Assembly (NCBI GenBank): GCA_012798055.1
Contig: JAAZOA010000081.1
Span: forward strand, 1 to 8,700
Direction: 5' to 3'
DNA: 8,700 bases
Source: Syntrophomonadaceae bacterium
GTDB lineage: Bacteria; Bacillota; Syntrophomonadia; Syntrophomonadales; Syntrophomonadaceae
The translations under genes were made by a program, and so were the position numbers. Of this stretch, positions 1-6,721 are shown in pieces. Each line of letters starts with the position of its first letter. Positions within the stretch are counted from its first letter, which is position 1. The notes beneath the pieces are model-generated. The model ran no database searches, was not told the DNA's origin, and saw nothing but the letters and a program-made list of their open reading frames with translations.

Positions 1-756
1 ATGTTGGCTGGTGCTTACATAGGTTTTGGAGCCAACCTGGCCACCAAGATCGGCTCTATGGAAGCATCCGGGACCTCTGGCGGACAGTTCCTGTTTGGCG
101 CAGTGTTCTCCGTAGGTCTGATGATGGTAGTTATCGCCGGTTCCGAACTGTTCACCGGCAATGCCATGGCATGTTTCATTTCCGCCTGCAACGGCCAGGC
201 CGGCTGGGGCGGACTGATGTACAACTGGGTAGTAGTCTACGTCGCTAACTTCGTTGGGTCCGTTCTCTTGGTTTATATCGTCTATCAAGGCGGATACTGG
301 GTGGATCATTCCGCTGCAGCCACTGCCGGCATCAGCGCCATGGGCGTAAAAGCCCTGGGAATCGCCAAAGGCAAATTGACCCTGACCTGGATGCAGGCCT
401 TCATGCGCGGCATCTGCTGTAACTGGTTGGTATGTCTGGCCGTCTGGATGGCTTTCGCTGCCAAAGACATCGTGGGCAAGATCTTCGCTATCTTCTTCCC
501 CATCATGGCCTTCGTTTCCAGCGGCTTCGAGCACAGCGTGGCCAACATGTACTTCATCCCCATGGGCATCACCATCGCCAACGGCGCGCAGGCCAGTGTG
601 GCTACTGCCCTGAAGATGACCCCCGAAGCGGTAGCAGCCCTGTTCAACTACCAGACCTTTGCGATCAACAACCTGGTGCCGGTAACCCTGGGCAACATCG
701 TGGGCGGCTCCATCATGGTAGGTCTGGTATACTGGTACCTGTACCTGAAGAAATAG
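1..756 (+). CDS. Formate/nitrite transporter (FNT family), 5'-truncated by the window edge
   Basis: Inner-membrane pentameric channel of the FocA/NirC/FNT family that passes formate or nitrite. The visible 251 residues match FocA from its first membrane helix onward: AGAYIGFGA (3-11) aligns with the FocA stretch starting near residue 41, so roughly 39 N-terminal residues lie upstream. The ATG at base 1 is therefore probably an internal methionine. Diagnostic motifs are ELFTGN (49-54, Thr52 matching the FocA omega-loop Thr91), NWVVVYVANFVG (75-86), the family signature GICCNWLVCLA (137-147) and SGFEHSVANM (174-183, His178 matching FocA His209). The last helix ends in YLYLKK, directly before the TAG stop. 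Both pore residues named above are kept, so the channel looks functional. Substrate (formate, nitrite or hydrosulfide) cannot be told from sequence; formate is reasonable for an anaerobe. A terminator follows, so it is transcriptionally separate from tilS. Confidence 0.93.
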   Translation: MLAGAYIGFGANLATKIGSMEASGTSGGQFLFGAVFSVGLMMVVIAGSELFTGNAMACFISACNGQAGWGGLMYNWVVVYVANFVGSVLLVYIVYQGGYWVDHSAAATAGISAMGVKALGIAKGKLTLTWMQAFMRGICCNWLVCLAVWMAFAAKDIVGKIFAIFFPIMAFVSSGFEHSVANMYFIPMGITIANGAQASVATALKMTPEAVAALFNYQTFAINNLVPVTLGNIVGGSIMVGLVYWYLYLKK

Positions 757-785
757 TCTTACCGCAACTGAATAATCGACACCCA

Positions 786-815
786 GGGCTTCCGGTCTTG
801 CCGGAAGCCTTTTTT
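786..815 (+). terminator. Rho-independent terminator of the FNT gene
   Basis: A perfect 9-bp stem, GGCTTCCGG (787-795) with CCGGAAGCC (801-809), closes a 5-base loop (TCTTG). A G-T pair (786:810) can extend it, and a run of six T follows (810-815). It lies 30 bases after the FNT stop codon and should end that transcript before tilS. Confidence 0.93.
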
Positions 816-865
816 GTGCCTGGCTGGCGATGCCTGCGATTAGGCGAACTTCAGAACCCAGGCGA

Positions 866-896
866 CTGAGACGGGCCTTGGCTATTGTGATATCAT
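866..896 (+). promoter_or_regulatory. Possible extended -10 promoter for tilS
   Basis: TGATATCAT (888-896) fits an extended -10 element (TG, one base, TATCAT). The best upstream box is CTGAGA (866-871), four of six matches to TTGACA but with a long 19-base spacer. It is the only promoter-like element I see between the FNT terminator and tilS, where a new promoter is expected. The call rests mainly on the extended -10. Confidence 0.4.
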
Positions 897-984
897 GAAT
901 AGGAGCCTGGCATAACAGGTGCCGTTATGGTTTTGCAGCGATCGGAGAAATAAAGCCGGGGGCAATCAATTCGGGGGATGCAGG

Positions 985-2358
985 ATGCTAGTCGATAAGG
1001 TGGAAAGATTCATAACCAAGCACGGGCTGGTCAAACCAGGAGATAAGGTATTGCTGGCTGTTTCCGGGGGACCGGATTCCATGTGCCTCCTTCATCTGCT
1101 GCACCGCCTGGGGCCTAAGCTTGATTTGGAAATGGCCGCGGTCCACTTGAACCACGGCTTGCGGGCTGAAGCCGGGTCGGAGGAAGCCCTGGTCCGGGAA
1201 CACTGCCGCCACCTGGGCCTGGCTTTTTACAGCCGCCAGGTCCAGGTGGACCAATTGGCGAGGGAATGGAAGACCTCTCTGGAAGATGCCGGGCGCCGGG
1301 CCCGCTACAGCTACTTCGCCGAAGTGGCCCAAGCCTTTGGTTTTTTAAGAATCGCAACCGCCCATCACTATGATGACGTAGCTGAAACCGTGCTCCTGCA
1401 CCTCCTGCGGGGCAGCGGGATCCGGGGCCTAAGGGGGATAATGCCGCTGAACGGTCCCCTGATTCGCCCCCTCCTCGGAGTCACCAAGGCGGAAATCCTG
1501 GCTTACGCAGAGGAAAAGAACCTCTCTTATTGCCTGGATCCCAGCAATACTCATCTTGAATTCGTCCGCAACCGCATCCGCCACCACCTGATACCCTGCC
1601 TGCAGCGGGAATACAATCCCCGCATTGTAGAGGCGCTCAACAACCTGGCGGGCATTGCCCAGGCAGAGGATGAGGCCATGGAGAAGGAGATCGACCGTTA
1701 TTGGCCCGGGCTGTGCCTGGAAGAGGAGCCCGGACTGCTGGTTTTGAGCTTGGCAGGATGGGCAGACCTCCACCTTGCATACAGGCGGCGCATCGTCCGC
1801 CGGGCTCTCGAGCTGGTGGCCGGCCAGGCTCCCTGGAGTCAGGGCGATGTAGAAAAAGTGATGGAACTGGAGCGCAAGAGCGGGTCCTCCTGTACCCTGC
1901 ATCTAAAAAAAGGGGTCCGGATCACCAGAGGCTATGATAGAATTATATTTACGACCCAAACGGCATTGCCGACGGAGTTCAGGGAACAGGTACCTATCCC
2001 GGGCGAGATCCGAATTCCCCCGGCTGGGGTTTCACTCAGCCTGGCCAGGGTGGAGCGCCAGCATTACCGACCCCGGCCTGGAGATATGGTGCTTGACCTG
2101 GACCGGCTGCCCGCGCAGCTCTGGCTGCGCTCACGCCAGGCAGGGGATGTTTTTCGCCCTCCGGGTATGCAGGGCAGCAAGAAACTCAAAAAATGGCTAA
2201 TCGACAACAAGATCCCCGCTGCTGATCGCAGCCGAATTCCGCTGCTGGCCGGTGACGGTACTGAGATATATGCGATCTGGGGCTATGCGGTCAGCAGGCT
2301 GGCAGCTGTAGACCGGGGAACAGTTAACCTGCTGGTCCTCAGCCAGTGCGCCGACTAG
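985..2358 (+). CDS. tilS: tRNA(Ile)-lysidine synthetase TilS
   Basis: Cytoplasmic ATP-dependent enzyme that joins lysine to C34 of the CAU-anticodon isoleucine tRNA, changing both its codon reading (AUA) and its charging; normally essential. From ATG 985 the protein has 457 residues, normal for the family. The N-terminal PP-loop ATP-pyrophosphatase domain shows SGGPDS (27-32), VHLNHGLR (53-60), ATAHHYDDVAET (124-135) followed by LLRGSGIRGL, and DPSN...RNRIRHH (185-201). The C-terminal tRNA-recognition domain is recognisable at LRSRQAGDVFRPPGM (from residue 381) and KKLKKWLIDNKIP. An in-frame GTG at 919 would add 22 residues, but they are not family-like. ATG 985 sits six bases after GGGGGA (973-978) and gives the usual MLVDKVERFI... 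start. No clear terminator follows; ftsH has its own promoter. Confidence 0.96.
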   Translation: MLVDKVERFITKHGLVKPGDKVLLAVSGGPDSMCLLHLLHRLGPKLDLEMAAVHLNHGLRAEAGSEEALVREHCRHLGLAFYSRQVQVDQLAREWKTSLEDAGRRARYSYFAEVAQAFGFLRIATAHHYDDVAETVLLHLLRGSGIRGLRGIMPLNGPLIRPLLGVTKAEILAYAEEKNLSYCLDPSNTHLEFVRNRIRHHLIPCLQREYNPRIVEALNNLAGIAQAEDEAMEKEIDRYWPGLCLEEEPGLLVLSLAGWADLHLAYRRRIVRRALELVAGQAPWSQGDVEKVMELERKSGSSCTLHLKKGVRITRGYDRIIFTTQTALPTEFREQVPIPGEIRIPPAGVSLSLARVERQHYRPRPGDMVLDLDRLPAQLWLRSRQAGDVFRPPGMQGSKKLKKWLIDNKIPAADRSRIPLLAGDGTEIYAIWGYAVSRLAAVDRGTVNLLVLSQCAD

Positions 2359-2411
2359 TTTGGCCAGGTTAAACGGGGGCTGGTCTAACGAAGCCCTGAG
2401 GGCGGCCGTCC

Positions 2412-2440
2412 TTGAAAATCCGGGGCGCTTGTGCTACACT
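2412..2440 (+). promoter_or_regulatory. Sigma-A-type promoter of ftsH
   Basis: TTGAAA (2412-2417), a 17-base spacer and TACACT (2435-2440), with TGC directly before the -10 (2432-2434, extended -10). Spacing is ideal and both boxes are close to consensus. Transcription would start near 2447, about 58 bases before the ftsH start codon. Because this element lies at 2412-2440, an ftsH start at the in-frame TTG 2412 is ruled out if the promoter is real. Confidence 0.72.
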
Positions 2441-2491
2441 GAACCAGAATTTACCGTCCTACCTGTCAGATCAGGGGCGGCGTGCAAAAAT

Positions 2492-2507
2492 AGGAGGAAG
2501 ACTTTTG
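2492..2507 (+). promoter_or_regulatory. ribosome binding site and TTG start of ftsH
   Basis: A perfect AGGAGG (2492-2497) lies seven bases before TTG (2505-2507). No ATG or GTG in this frame is better placed. This decides the start of FtsH and makes it one of three TTG-initiated genes in the window. Confidence 0.85.
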
Positions 2508-4358
2508 GATAGGACCCTGAAAAACATCGCCATTTATATATTGATAGTCCTGTTGGCCCTGGCGGCGGTCAAGATGACCTCGGCTCCGGAAATCAAAGCC
2601 CAGGAACTGACCTATTCGCAATTCTATGCCAAGGTGCAGGCTGGAGAGGTTGTTGCCGCTACCGCTGAAGTCGACGAACTGGTCTACAATATCAACGCCG
2701 ACCTGACCAACGGTGCCAAGGTCACTGTCACGGCCCCGAAGGAGAGCGACATCATCAAGGTGATGCAAGATAAGGGGGTAGCGGTTGACACCCCGGTGGT
2801 GCCGCCTCCTGCCTGGTGGGTGACCATGCTCTCCACCCTCTTCCCGATTTTGATTCTCATCGTGGTCTTGATCTTTTTGATGAACCAAACCCAGGGAGGC
2901 GGCAGCAAGGTCATGCAGTTCGGCCGCAGCAAGGCCAGGCTGATGACCGGCGAGGAAGTCAAGACCACATTCAAGGACGTAGCCGGGGCTGAAGAGGCCA
3001 AGGAAGAGATGGTTGAGGTGGTGGAATTCCTGAAAAACCCCCAGAAGTTTGTCAAGATGGGGGCCAAGATTCCCCGCGGGGTATTGCTGTTCGGGGCCCC
3101 GGGCACCGGTAAAACCCTGATGGCCAAAGCTGTGGCCGGGGAAGCCGGGGTGCCTTTCTTTTCCATAAGTGGTTCCGATTTTGTGGAGATGTTTGTGGGG
3201 GTAGGAGCCGCCCGGGTAAGGGACTTGTTCGAAACCGCCAAGAAAAACGCCCCCTGTATAGTGTTCATAGACGAGATCGATGCTGTGGGCCGCCAGCGCG
3301 GCGCCGGACTGGGCGGGGGCCATGATGAAAGGGAACAGACCCTGAACCAGCTGCTGGTGGAGATGGATGGTTTCACCCACAATGACAGCATCATCGTCAT
3401 GGCGGCAACCAACCGCCCCGATATCCTGGATCCTGCCCTGCTCAGACCGGGGCGTTTCGATCGGCACATCCTGATCGACCGGCCGGATGTGAAGGGGCGG
3501 GAAGCCATTCTGAAAGTGCATATCAAGGGCAAACCCCTGGCCGATGATGTGAACCTGGAGATCCTGGCCAAACGTACCCCCGGATTCACCGGGGCCGACC
3601 TGGCCAACATGGTCAACGAAGCGGCCCTGCTCACCGCCCGGCGGGACAAGCCCCTGATCGGCATGGAAGAACTGGAAGAATCCATCGAGCGGGTCATAGC
3701 CGGACCGGAAAAGAAGACCCGGGTCATCTCCGAAAAGGAAAAACGCTTGGTAGCCTACCACGAGGCGGGTCATGCCATTGTGGCCTATAACCTGCCCAAT
3801 ACCGATAAACTGCACAAGATATCCATCATCCCCCGGGGCCGGGCGGGCGGATATACCCTGCTGCTGCCGGAAGAAGACCGCAACTACGTGACCCGTTCCT
3901 ATATGCTGGACGAAGTCACGACCCTCCTGGGGGGGCGGGTGGCCGAAGCCATGGTGCTCAAGGATATTTCCACCGGTGCCCAGAACGACCTGGAGAGGGC
4001 CAGCAACATCCTGCGCAAGATGATCACCGAATACGGCATGAGCGAAGAACTGGGGCCTCTGACCTACGGGCACAAAAGCGAAGAGGTTTTCCTGGGCCGT
4101 GACATCAGCCGGGACCGCAATTATTCTGATGCCATAGCCTATGCTATCGATAAGGAAGCCAGCCAGTACATGGAGGACTGCTACAACCGGGCCGAAGAAA
4201 TCCTGACCGCCAACCTGGATAACCTGCATAAAGTGGCGGAAATACTCATTGATAAAGAGACCATCGATGCCGAAGTGTTCGAGCAGGTGATGACCGGCAA
4301 GTATCAAGAGGCACCGCCCGCGGAGAGCGGAGCAACCGACAACCCGGTCCAAGCCTGA
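2505..4358 (+). CDS. ftsH: ATP-dependent zinc metalloprotease FtsH
   Basis: Membrane-anchored hexameric AAA+ protease that unfolds and degrades misassembled membrane proteins and short-lived regulators. From TTG 2505 it has 617 residues. Order of parts: N-terminal membrane helix (about 8-22), a small extracytoplasmic domain (about 25-100), second helix (about 104-128), AAA+ module with Walker A GAPGTGKT (197-204), Walker B IVFIDE (252-257, Glu257 catalytic), second region of homology ATNRPDILDPALLRPGRFDR (301-320, arginine fingers Arg314 and Arg317), then the M41 protease domain with HEAGH (419-423) and the third zinc ligand Asp495 in STGAQND. All catalytic residues are present. The C-terminal tail is short and polar. 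It has its own promoter and ribosome binding site. In Firmicutes ftsH commonly sits between tilS and the folate genes, as here. No terminator is seen after the stop codon, so read-through into folP is possible. Confidence 0.98.
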   Translation: MDRTLKNIAIYILIVLLALAAVKMTSAPEIKAQELTYSQFYAKVQAGEVVAATAEVDELVYNINADLTNGAKVTVTAPKESDIIKVMQDKGVAVDTPVVPPPAWWVTMLSTLFPILILIVVLIFLMNQTQGGGSKVMQFGRSKARLMTGEEVKTTFKDVAGAEEAKEEMVEVVEFLKNPQKFVKMGAKIPRGVLLFGAPGTGKTLMAKAVAGEAGVPFFSISGSDFVEMFVGVGAARVRDLFETAKKNAPCIVFIDEIDAVGRQRGAGLGGGHDEREQTLNQLLVEMDGFTHNDSIIVMAATNRPDILDPALLRPGRFDRHILIDRPDVKGREAILKVHIKGKPLADDVNLEILAKRTPGFTGADLANMVNEAALLTARRDKPLIGMEELEESIERVIAGPEKKTRVISEKEKRLVAYHEAGHAIVAYNLPNTDKLHKISIIPRGRAGGYTLLLPEEDRNYVTRSYMLDEVTTLLGGRVAEAMVLKDISTGAQNDLERASNILRKMITEYGMSEELGPLTYGHKSEEVFLGRDISRDRNYSDAIAYAIDKEASQYMEDCYNRAEEILTANLDNLHKVAEILIDKETIDAEVFEQVMTGKYQEAPPAESGATDNPVQA

Positions 4359-4465
4359 GAGATTATTCCGACCTGGTCGATCCCTGATGCGTGAACAATC
4401 CGGATAATTGATTTATGACGGGGGCAGGCATTTGAATAGGATGGCTAGCCAGTATATCAGTATAG

Positions 4466-4531
4466 CGGGAGTTCCGTGGGCGGGTATTACCTGTCCAGAC
4501 CGATGCTCCCGGGGAAATTAAAATGCCCGGG
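4466..4531 (+). promoter_or_regulatory. Candidate structured leader overlapping the folP ribosome binding site
   Basis: Two nested stems precede folP. The outer one pairs CGGGAG (4466-4471) with CTCCCG (4506-4511). The inner one is a 9-bp hairpin (4477-4485 with 4489-4497, two G-T pairs, loop ATT). An alternative stem pairs CCCGGG (4508-4513) with CCCGGG (4526-4531), codons 2-3 of folP, and would bury the GGGG of the ribosome binding site (4511-4514). Bases 4508-4511 are needed by both folds, so the two are mutually exclusive. The pairing is read directly from the sequence; any regulatory role is inference. It does not look like a riboswitch class I know. Confidence 0.35.
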
Positions 4532-5716
4532 CACCATGCGGTGCTGGTCCATGACCAGCTGGAGGCCAGGCGTTTCCTGGAAGAGATAGGTTCCACCCCG
4601 ATGGGGGTGGGCTTTATGGTGCCCAAGGCAGTATTTAAATGCATCAAACTAAAAAACATCCCCGCCCGGGCGGCGAACATCCTGAAACAGGAGATGCTGG
4701 CCAATGGCGGGGAAGCAGCGGTAGGTCACAATGCAGCTCGCTGCGAGGGTACCACCGACATGCTCCTGATGGGAACCCTCAAGCAGTACCGGCGCCTGAT
4801 CGCCAAACTGAGACTGCAGCCTTTCGGTCTCAAAGCCGTGGCTGCTGAGATCAAGGCCATACTGGCCAACCTGGAGATTGAAACCTGGCAGGTGCCCCTG
4901 GCCCAGGGCAAGGTCCTGGAACTGGGGAAGCGCAGCCTGGTCATGGGGATACTTAATGTAACGCCCGATTCCTTTTCGGATGGGGGGCGTTTTTTTGCGC
5001 CCGCGGCGGCAGTCGAGCATGCCTTGCAGATGGCGGCTGATGGGGCCGATATTATCGATGTGGGCGGGGCTTCCTCCCGTCCGGGTTCGCAGATGGTGGA
5101 TGAGGCCGAGGAATTGCGCCGGGTCTTGCCGGTAGTGGAGAGGCTTTCGGCCCTGGGACTGACCATAGCTGTTGATACCTTCCGGGCAGGAGTCGCCCAA
5201 GCGGCCCTCGAAGCCGGGGCTCACCTCATCAACGACATCGGTGGACTCGCTATGGATCGGGGCTTGCTGCCGGTGCTGGTCAAATGGCAGGCGCCGGTGG
5301 TCTTGATGCACAACCGCCTGCAGATCAGGCAGGATGAGCCATACACCGACTTGATCGCCGATATAATCCGGGAACTGCAGTCGGCCATGGAACAGGCTGC
5401 TGCAGCAGGGCTGGGGCCTGAACGCATCCTGATCGACCCGGGGCTGGGTTTCGGCAAGAACCCTGCCCAGAACCTGGAAATCATAAGGCGTCTCCAGGAT
5501 TTCCGCAGCCTGGGCAGGCCTATCCTTATCGGGGCCTCCCGCAAGCGCTTTATCGGCCACGCCCTGGACCTGGATACCTCCGAGCGCCTGGAAGGAAGCC
5601 TGGCGGCGGCGGTGATGGCGGTCATGAACGGTGCTGCGGTGGTAAGGGTGCATGATGTCAAGGAATCGGCCCGGGTGATGCGCATGACCGATGCAGTGAG
5701 GTGGAACCTTGGATAA
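4523..5716 (+). CDS. folP: Dihydropteroate synthase FolP with an extra N-terminal domain
   Basis: Condenses 6-hydroxymethyl-dihydropterin diphosphate with p-aminobenzoate to 7,8-dihydropteroate; the sulfonamide target. The TIM-barrel domain covers about residues 135-397: MGILNVTPDSFSDGG (141-155), DVGGASSRPG (179-188), VDTF (217-220), IND (236-238), MHN (262-264), DPGLGFGK (305-312), GASRKRF (337-343) and RVHD (375-378). The family usually has about 260-290 residues, so the first 130 or so are additional. They look like a real domain, with segments RAANILKQEM (49-58), GGEAAV (62-67) and LLMGTLKQYRRL (81-92). I recall similar extensions in other clostridial enzymes but know no function for them. 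ATG 4523 is the only ATG/GTG/TTG in frame after the stop at 4463, with a modest site GGGGAA (4511-4516). The usual GGESTRPG loop reads GGASSRPG here. The stop codon overlaps folB by 8 bases. Confidence 0.95.
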   Translation: MPGHHAVLVHDQLEARRFLEEIGSTPMGVGFMVPKAVFKCIKLKNIPARAANILKQEMLANGGEAAVGHNAARCEGTTDMLLMGTLKQYRRLIAKLRLQPFGLKAVAAEIKAILANLEIETWQVPLAQGKVLELGKRSLVMGILNVTPDSFSDGGRFFAPAAAVEHALQMAADGADIIDVGGASSRPGSQMVDEAEELRRVLPVVERLSALGLTIAVDTFRAGVAQAALEAGAHLINDIGGLAMDRGLLPVLVKWQAPVVLMHNRLQIRQDEPYTDLIADIIRELQSAMEQAAAAGLGPERILIDPGLGFGKNPAQNLEIIRRLQDFRSLGRPILIGASRKRFIGHALDLDTSERLEGSLAAAVMAVMNGAAVVRVHDVKESARVMRMTDAVRWNLG

Positions 5717-6071
5717 GATAATCGCCAAAGGCTTGACCTTCTGGGCCTGTCATGGAGTGGGCCGGGAGGAGAAAATCCACCCCCAGAAGTTCATAGTTGA
5801 CCTGGAGATGGGACTTGACCTGTCCCGGGCCGGCAACAGCGACCAGCTGGACCATACCGTCAATTACGACCAGGCCTGCCAACTGGTGGAACATATCATG
5901 TCCGGGAAGGTCTACAACCTCATCGAATCACTGGCTGAGGACATAGCCAGGCTGCTCCTGGACAACTTTATCCTCCTCCAGGAAGTGGAAGTGACCGTCT
6001 ATAAGCCGGAGGCTCCGGTTGCGGCCGAATTCGAATATTTTGCGGTGAAAATCAAAAGATTTCGCAAATAA
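5709..6071 (+). CDS. folB: Dihydroneopterin aldolase FolB
   Basis: Cleaves 7,8-dihydroneopterin to 6-hydroxymethyl-7,8-dihydropterin and glycolaldehyde, the step before FolK. At 120 residues it has the normal length. Family residues present: HGV (15-17), Glu21 (the position of catalytic Glu22 of the S. aureus enzyme), HTVNYDQ (49-55) with conserved Tyr53, LIESLAEDIA (71-80) with pterin-binding Glu73, and the KPEAPV motif (99-104) with Lys99. The usual Gly before HGV is replaced (FWACHGV). It starts at TTG 5709, five bases after GAGGTG (5698-5703), and overlaps the folP stop by 8 bases, indicating translational coupling within one operon. Confidence 0.95.
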   Translation: MDKIIAKGLTFWACHGVGREEKIHPQKFIVDLEMGLDLSRAGNSDQLDHTVNYDQACQLVEHIMSGKVYNLIESLAEDIARLLLDNFILLQEVEVTVYKPEAPVAAEFEYFAVKIKRFRK

Positions 6072-6075
6072 ATTC

Positions 6076-6104
6076 TTGCCCTCGGGCGGTTATTATGCTA
6101 GCTT
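6076..6104 (+). promoter_or_regulatory. Weak promoter-like element before folK
   Basis: TTGCCC (6076-6081), a 17-base spacer and TAGCTT (6099-6104), with TGC just before the -10 box. Spacing is ideal but the -10 box is a poor match. It lies in the 49-base gap between folB and folK, where the operon is otherwise continuous, so it could be an internal promoter or chance. Confidence 0.3.
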
Positions 6105-6120
6105 ATAGGTGGAAAAATAT

Positions 6121-6612
6121 ATGATGCAAACAGTCTACCTGGGATTGGGATCAAATACGGGAGACCGGCAGGCCAACCTCGACCGGGCCAGGGCCTGCAT
6201 CGAAGCTGTTGAGGGGATAACCATTACCCGGGTCTCATCCGTCTACCTTACCGCCCCCTGGGGCAAGACCGACCAGGAAGATTTTTTGAATCAGGTCATT
6301 GAGATAGAGACCGAACTTGAACCCTTGCTGCTGCTGCATAAGCTGCAGGAAATCGAAATCAAATTGGGACGCCAGCGCTATGAGCCGTGGGGTCCCCGGG
6401 TTATAGATCTGGATGTTCTCCTGTACGGAAGGGAGAGCATGACTTCGCAGGAATTGACTATTCCGCATCCTTTTATTTCGCAACGTTTGTTTGTCCTGGT
6501 ACCGCTGCTGGAAATAGCGCCACAGCTGGTTTTTCCAGACGGTTCCACTGTGCAGGAGGTGTTGGCTAGAGCTGAGAGCCGACCAGACGGCAACATCATA
6601 CAGAAACTATAG
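6121..6612 (+). CDS. folK: 2-amino-4-hydroxy-6-hydroxymethyldihydropteridine pyrophosphokinase FolK (HPPK)
   Basis: Transfers diphosphate from ATP to 6-hydroxymethyl-7,8-dihydropterin, supplying the substrate of FolP. From ATG 6121 the protein has 163 residues, normal for HPPK. Visible motifs: VYLGLGSNTGD (5-15), VYLTAPWGKTDQEDFLNQV, the ATP/Mg loop GRQRYEPWGPRVIDLDVLLYG (starting at 83) with Arg84, Arg86, Trp90, Arg93 and metal-binding Asp96 and Asp98, and TIPHPFISQRLFVLVPL. The start is chosen because AGGTGG (6107-6112) ends eight bases before ATG 6121; GTG 6109 lies inside that site and ATG 6124 is less well spaced. The region just after the TAG stop stays open in another frame and looks protein-like (see findings). 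Confidence 0.95.
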   Translation: MMQTVYLGLGSNTGDRQANLDRARACIEAVEGITITRVSSVYLTAPWGKTDQEDFLNQVIEIETELEPLLLLHKLQEIEIKLGRQRYEPWGPRVIDLDVLLYGRESMTSQELTIPHPFISQRLFVLVPLLEIAPQLVFPDGSTVQEVLARAESRPDGNIIQKL

Positions 6613-6692
6613 TCTTTAAGAAATCTCCCACCGGTGCTCCTTGGGAAGAACTGCTTGTATCCCTGGCGGAACAAGACGGCGATTAACATTGA

Positions 6693-6721
6693 GGGTCGAG
6701 TGCTTTTTTGACCCATTTTTT
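6693..6721 (+). terminator. Terminator-like or attenuator-like hairpin between folK and the DUF2520 gene
   Basis: GGGTCGAG (6693-6700) pairs with TTTGACCC (6707-6714): five Watson-Crick pairs at the base, then G-T, A-T and G-T, with a 6-base loop. Six T follow (6716-6721) after one A. The hairpin is weaker than the one after the FNT gene. It ends directly at the next gene's ribosome binding site (6722-6728), leaving no room for a promoter after it, so it may be a partial terminator or attenuator rather than an operon end. Confidence 0.45.

Noticed and set aside
1..3. ATG at base 1 as the true start of the transporter
   Set aside because: Alignment with FocA shows about 39 residues and part of the first helix missing, so this is an internal methionine at the window edge.
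919..984. Upstream GTG 919 as the tilS start
   Set aside because: The extra 22 residues are not TilS-like and no good ribosome binding site precedes it, whereas ATG 985 has GGGGGA at proper spacing and a typical N-terminus.
2393..2403. GCCC-TGA-GGGC hairpin after tilS as a terminator
   Set aside because: Only four base pairs with a 3-base loop and no T-tract.
2466..4352. Long open frame on the minus strand (628 codons) opposite ftsH
   Set aside because: It mirrors the GC-rich third positions of ftsH, is rich in His, Gln and Gly, has no family motif and lies opposite a gene with every catalytic residue intact.
4369..4379. Short palindrome CGACC-T-GGTCG after ftsH
   Set aside because: Too short, no T-run and no second copy nearby, so neither terminator nor operator can be argued.
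4432..4460. TTGAAT, 17 bases, TATCAG as a folP promoter
   Set aside because: Spacing is right but the -10 box is poor and there is no extended -10. ftsH has no terminator after it, so a separate promoter is not required. Too weak to list as a feature.
4649..5728. Open frame on the minus strand (359 codons) opposite folP
   Set aside because: No recognisable motifs and low-complexity His/Gln-rich composition; it is the shadow of the folP coding strand.
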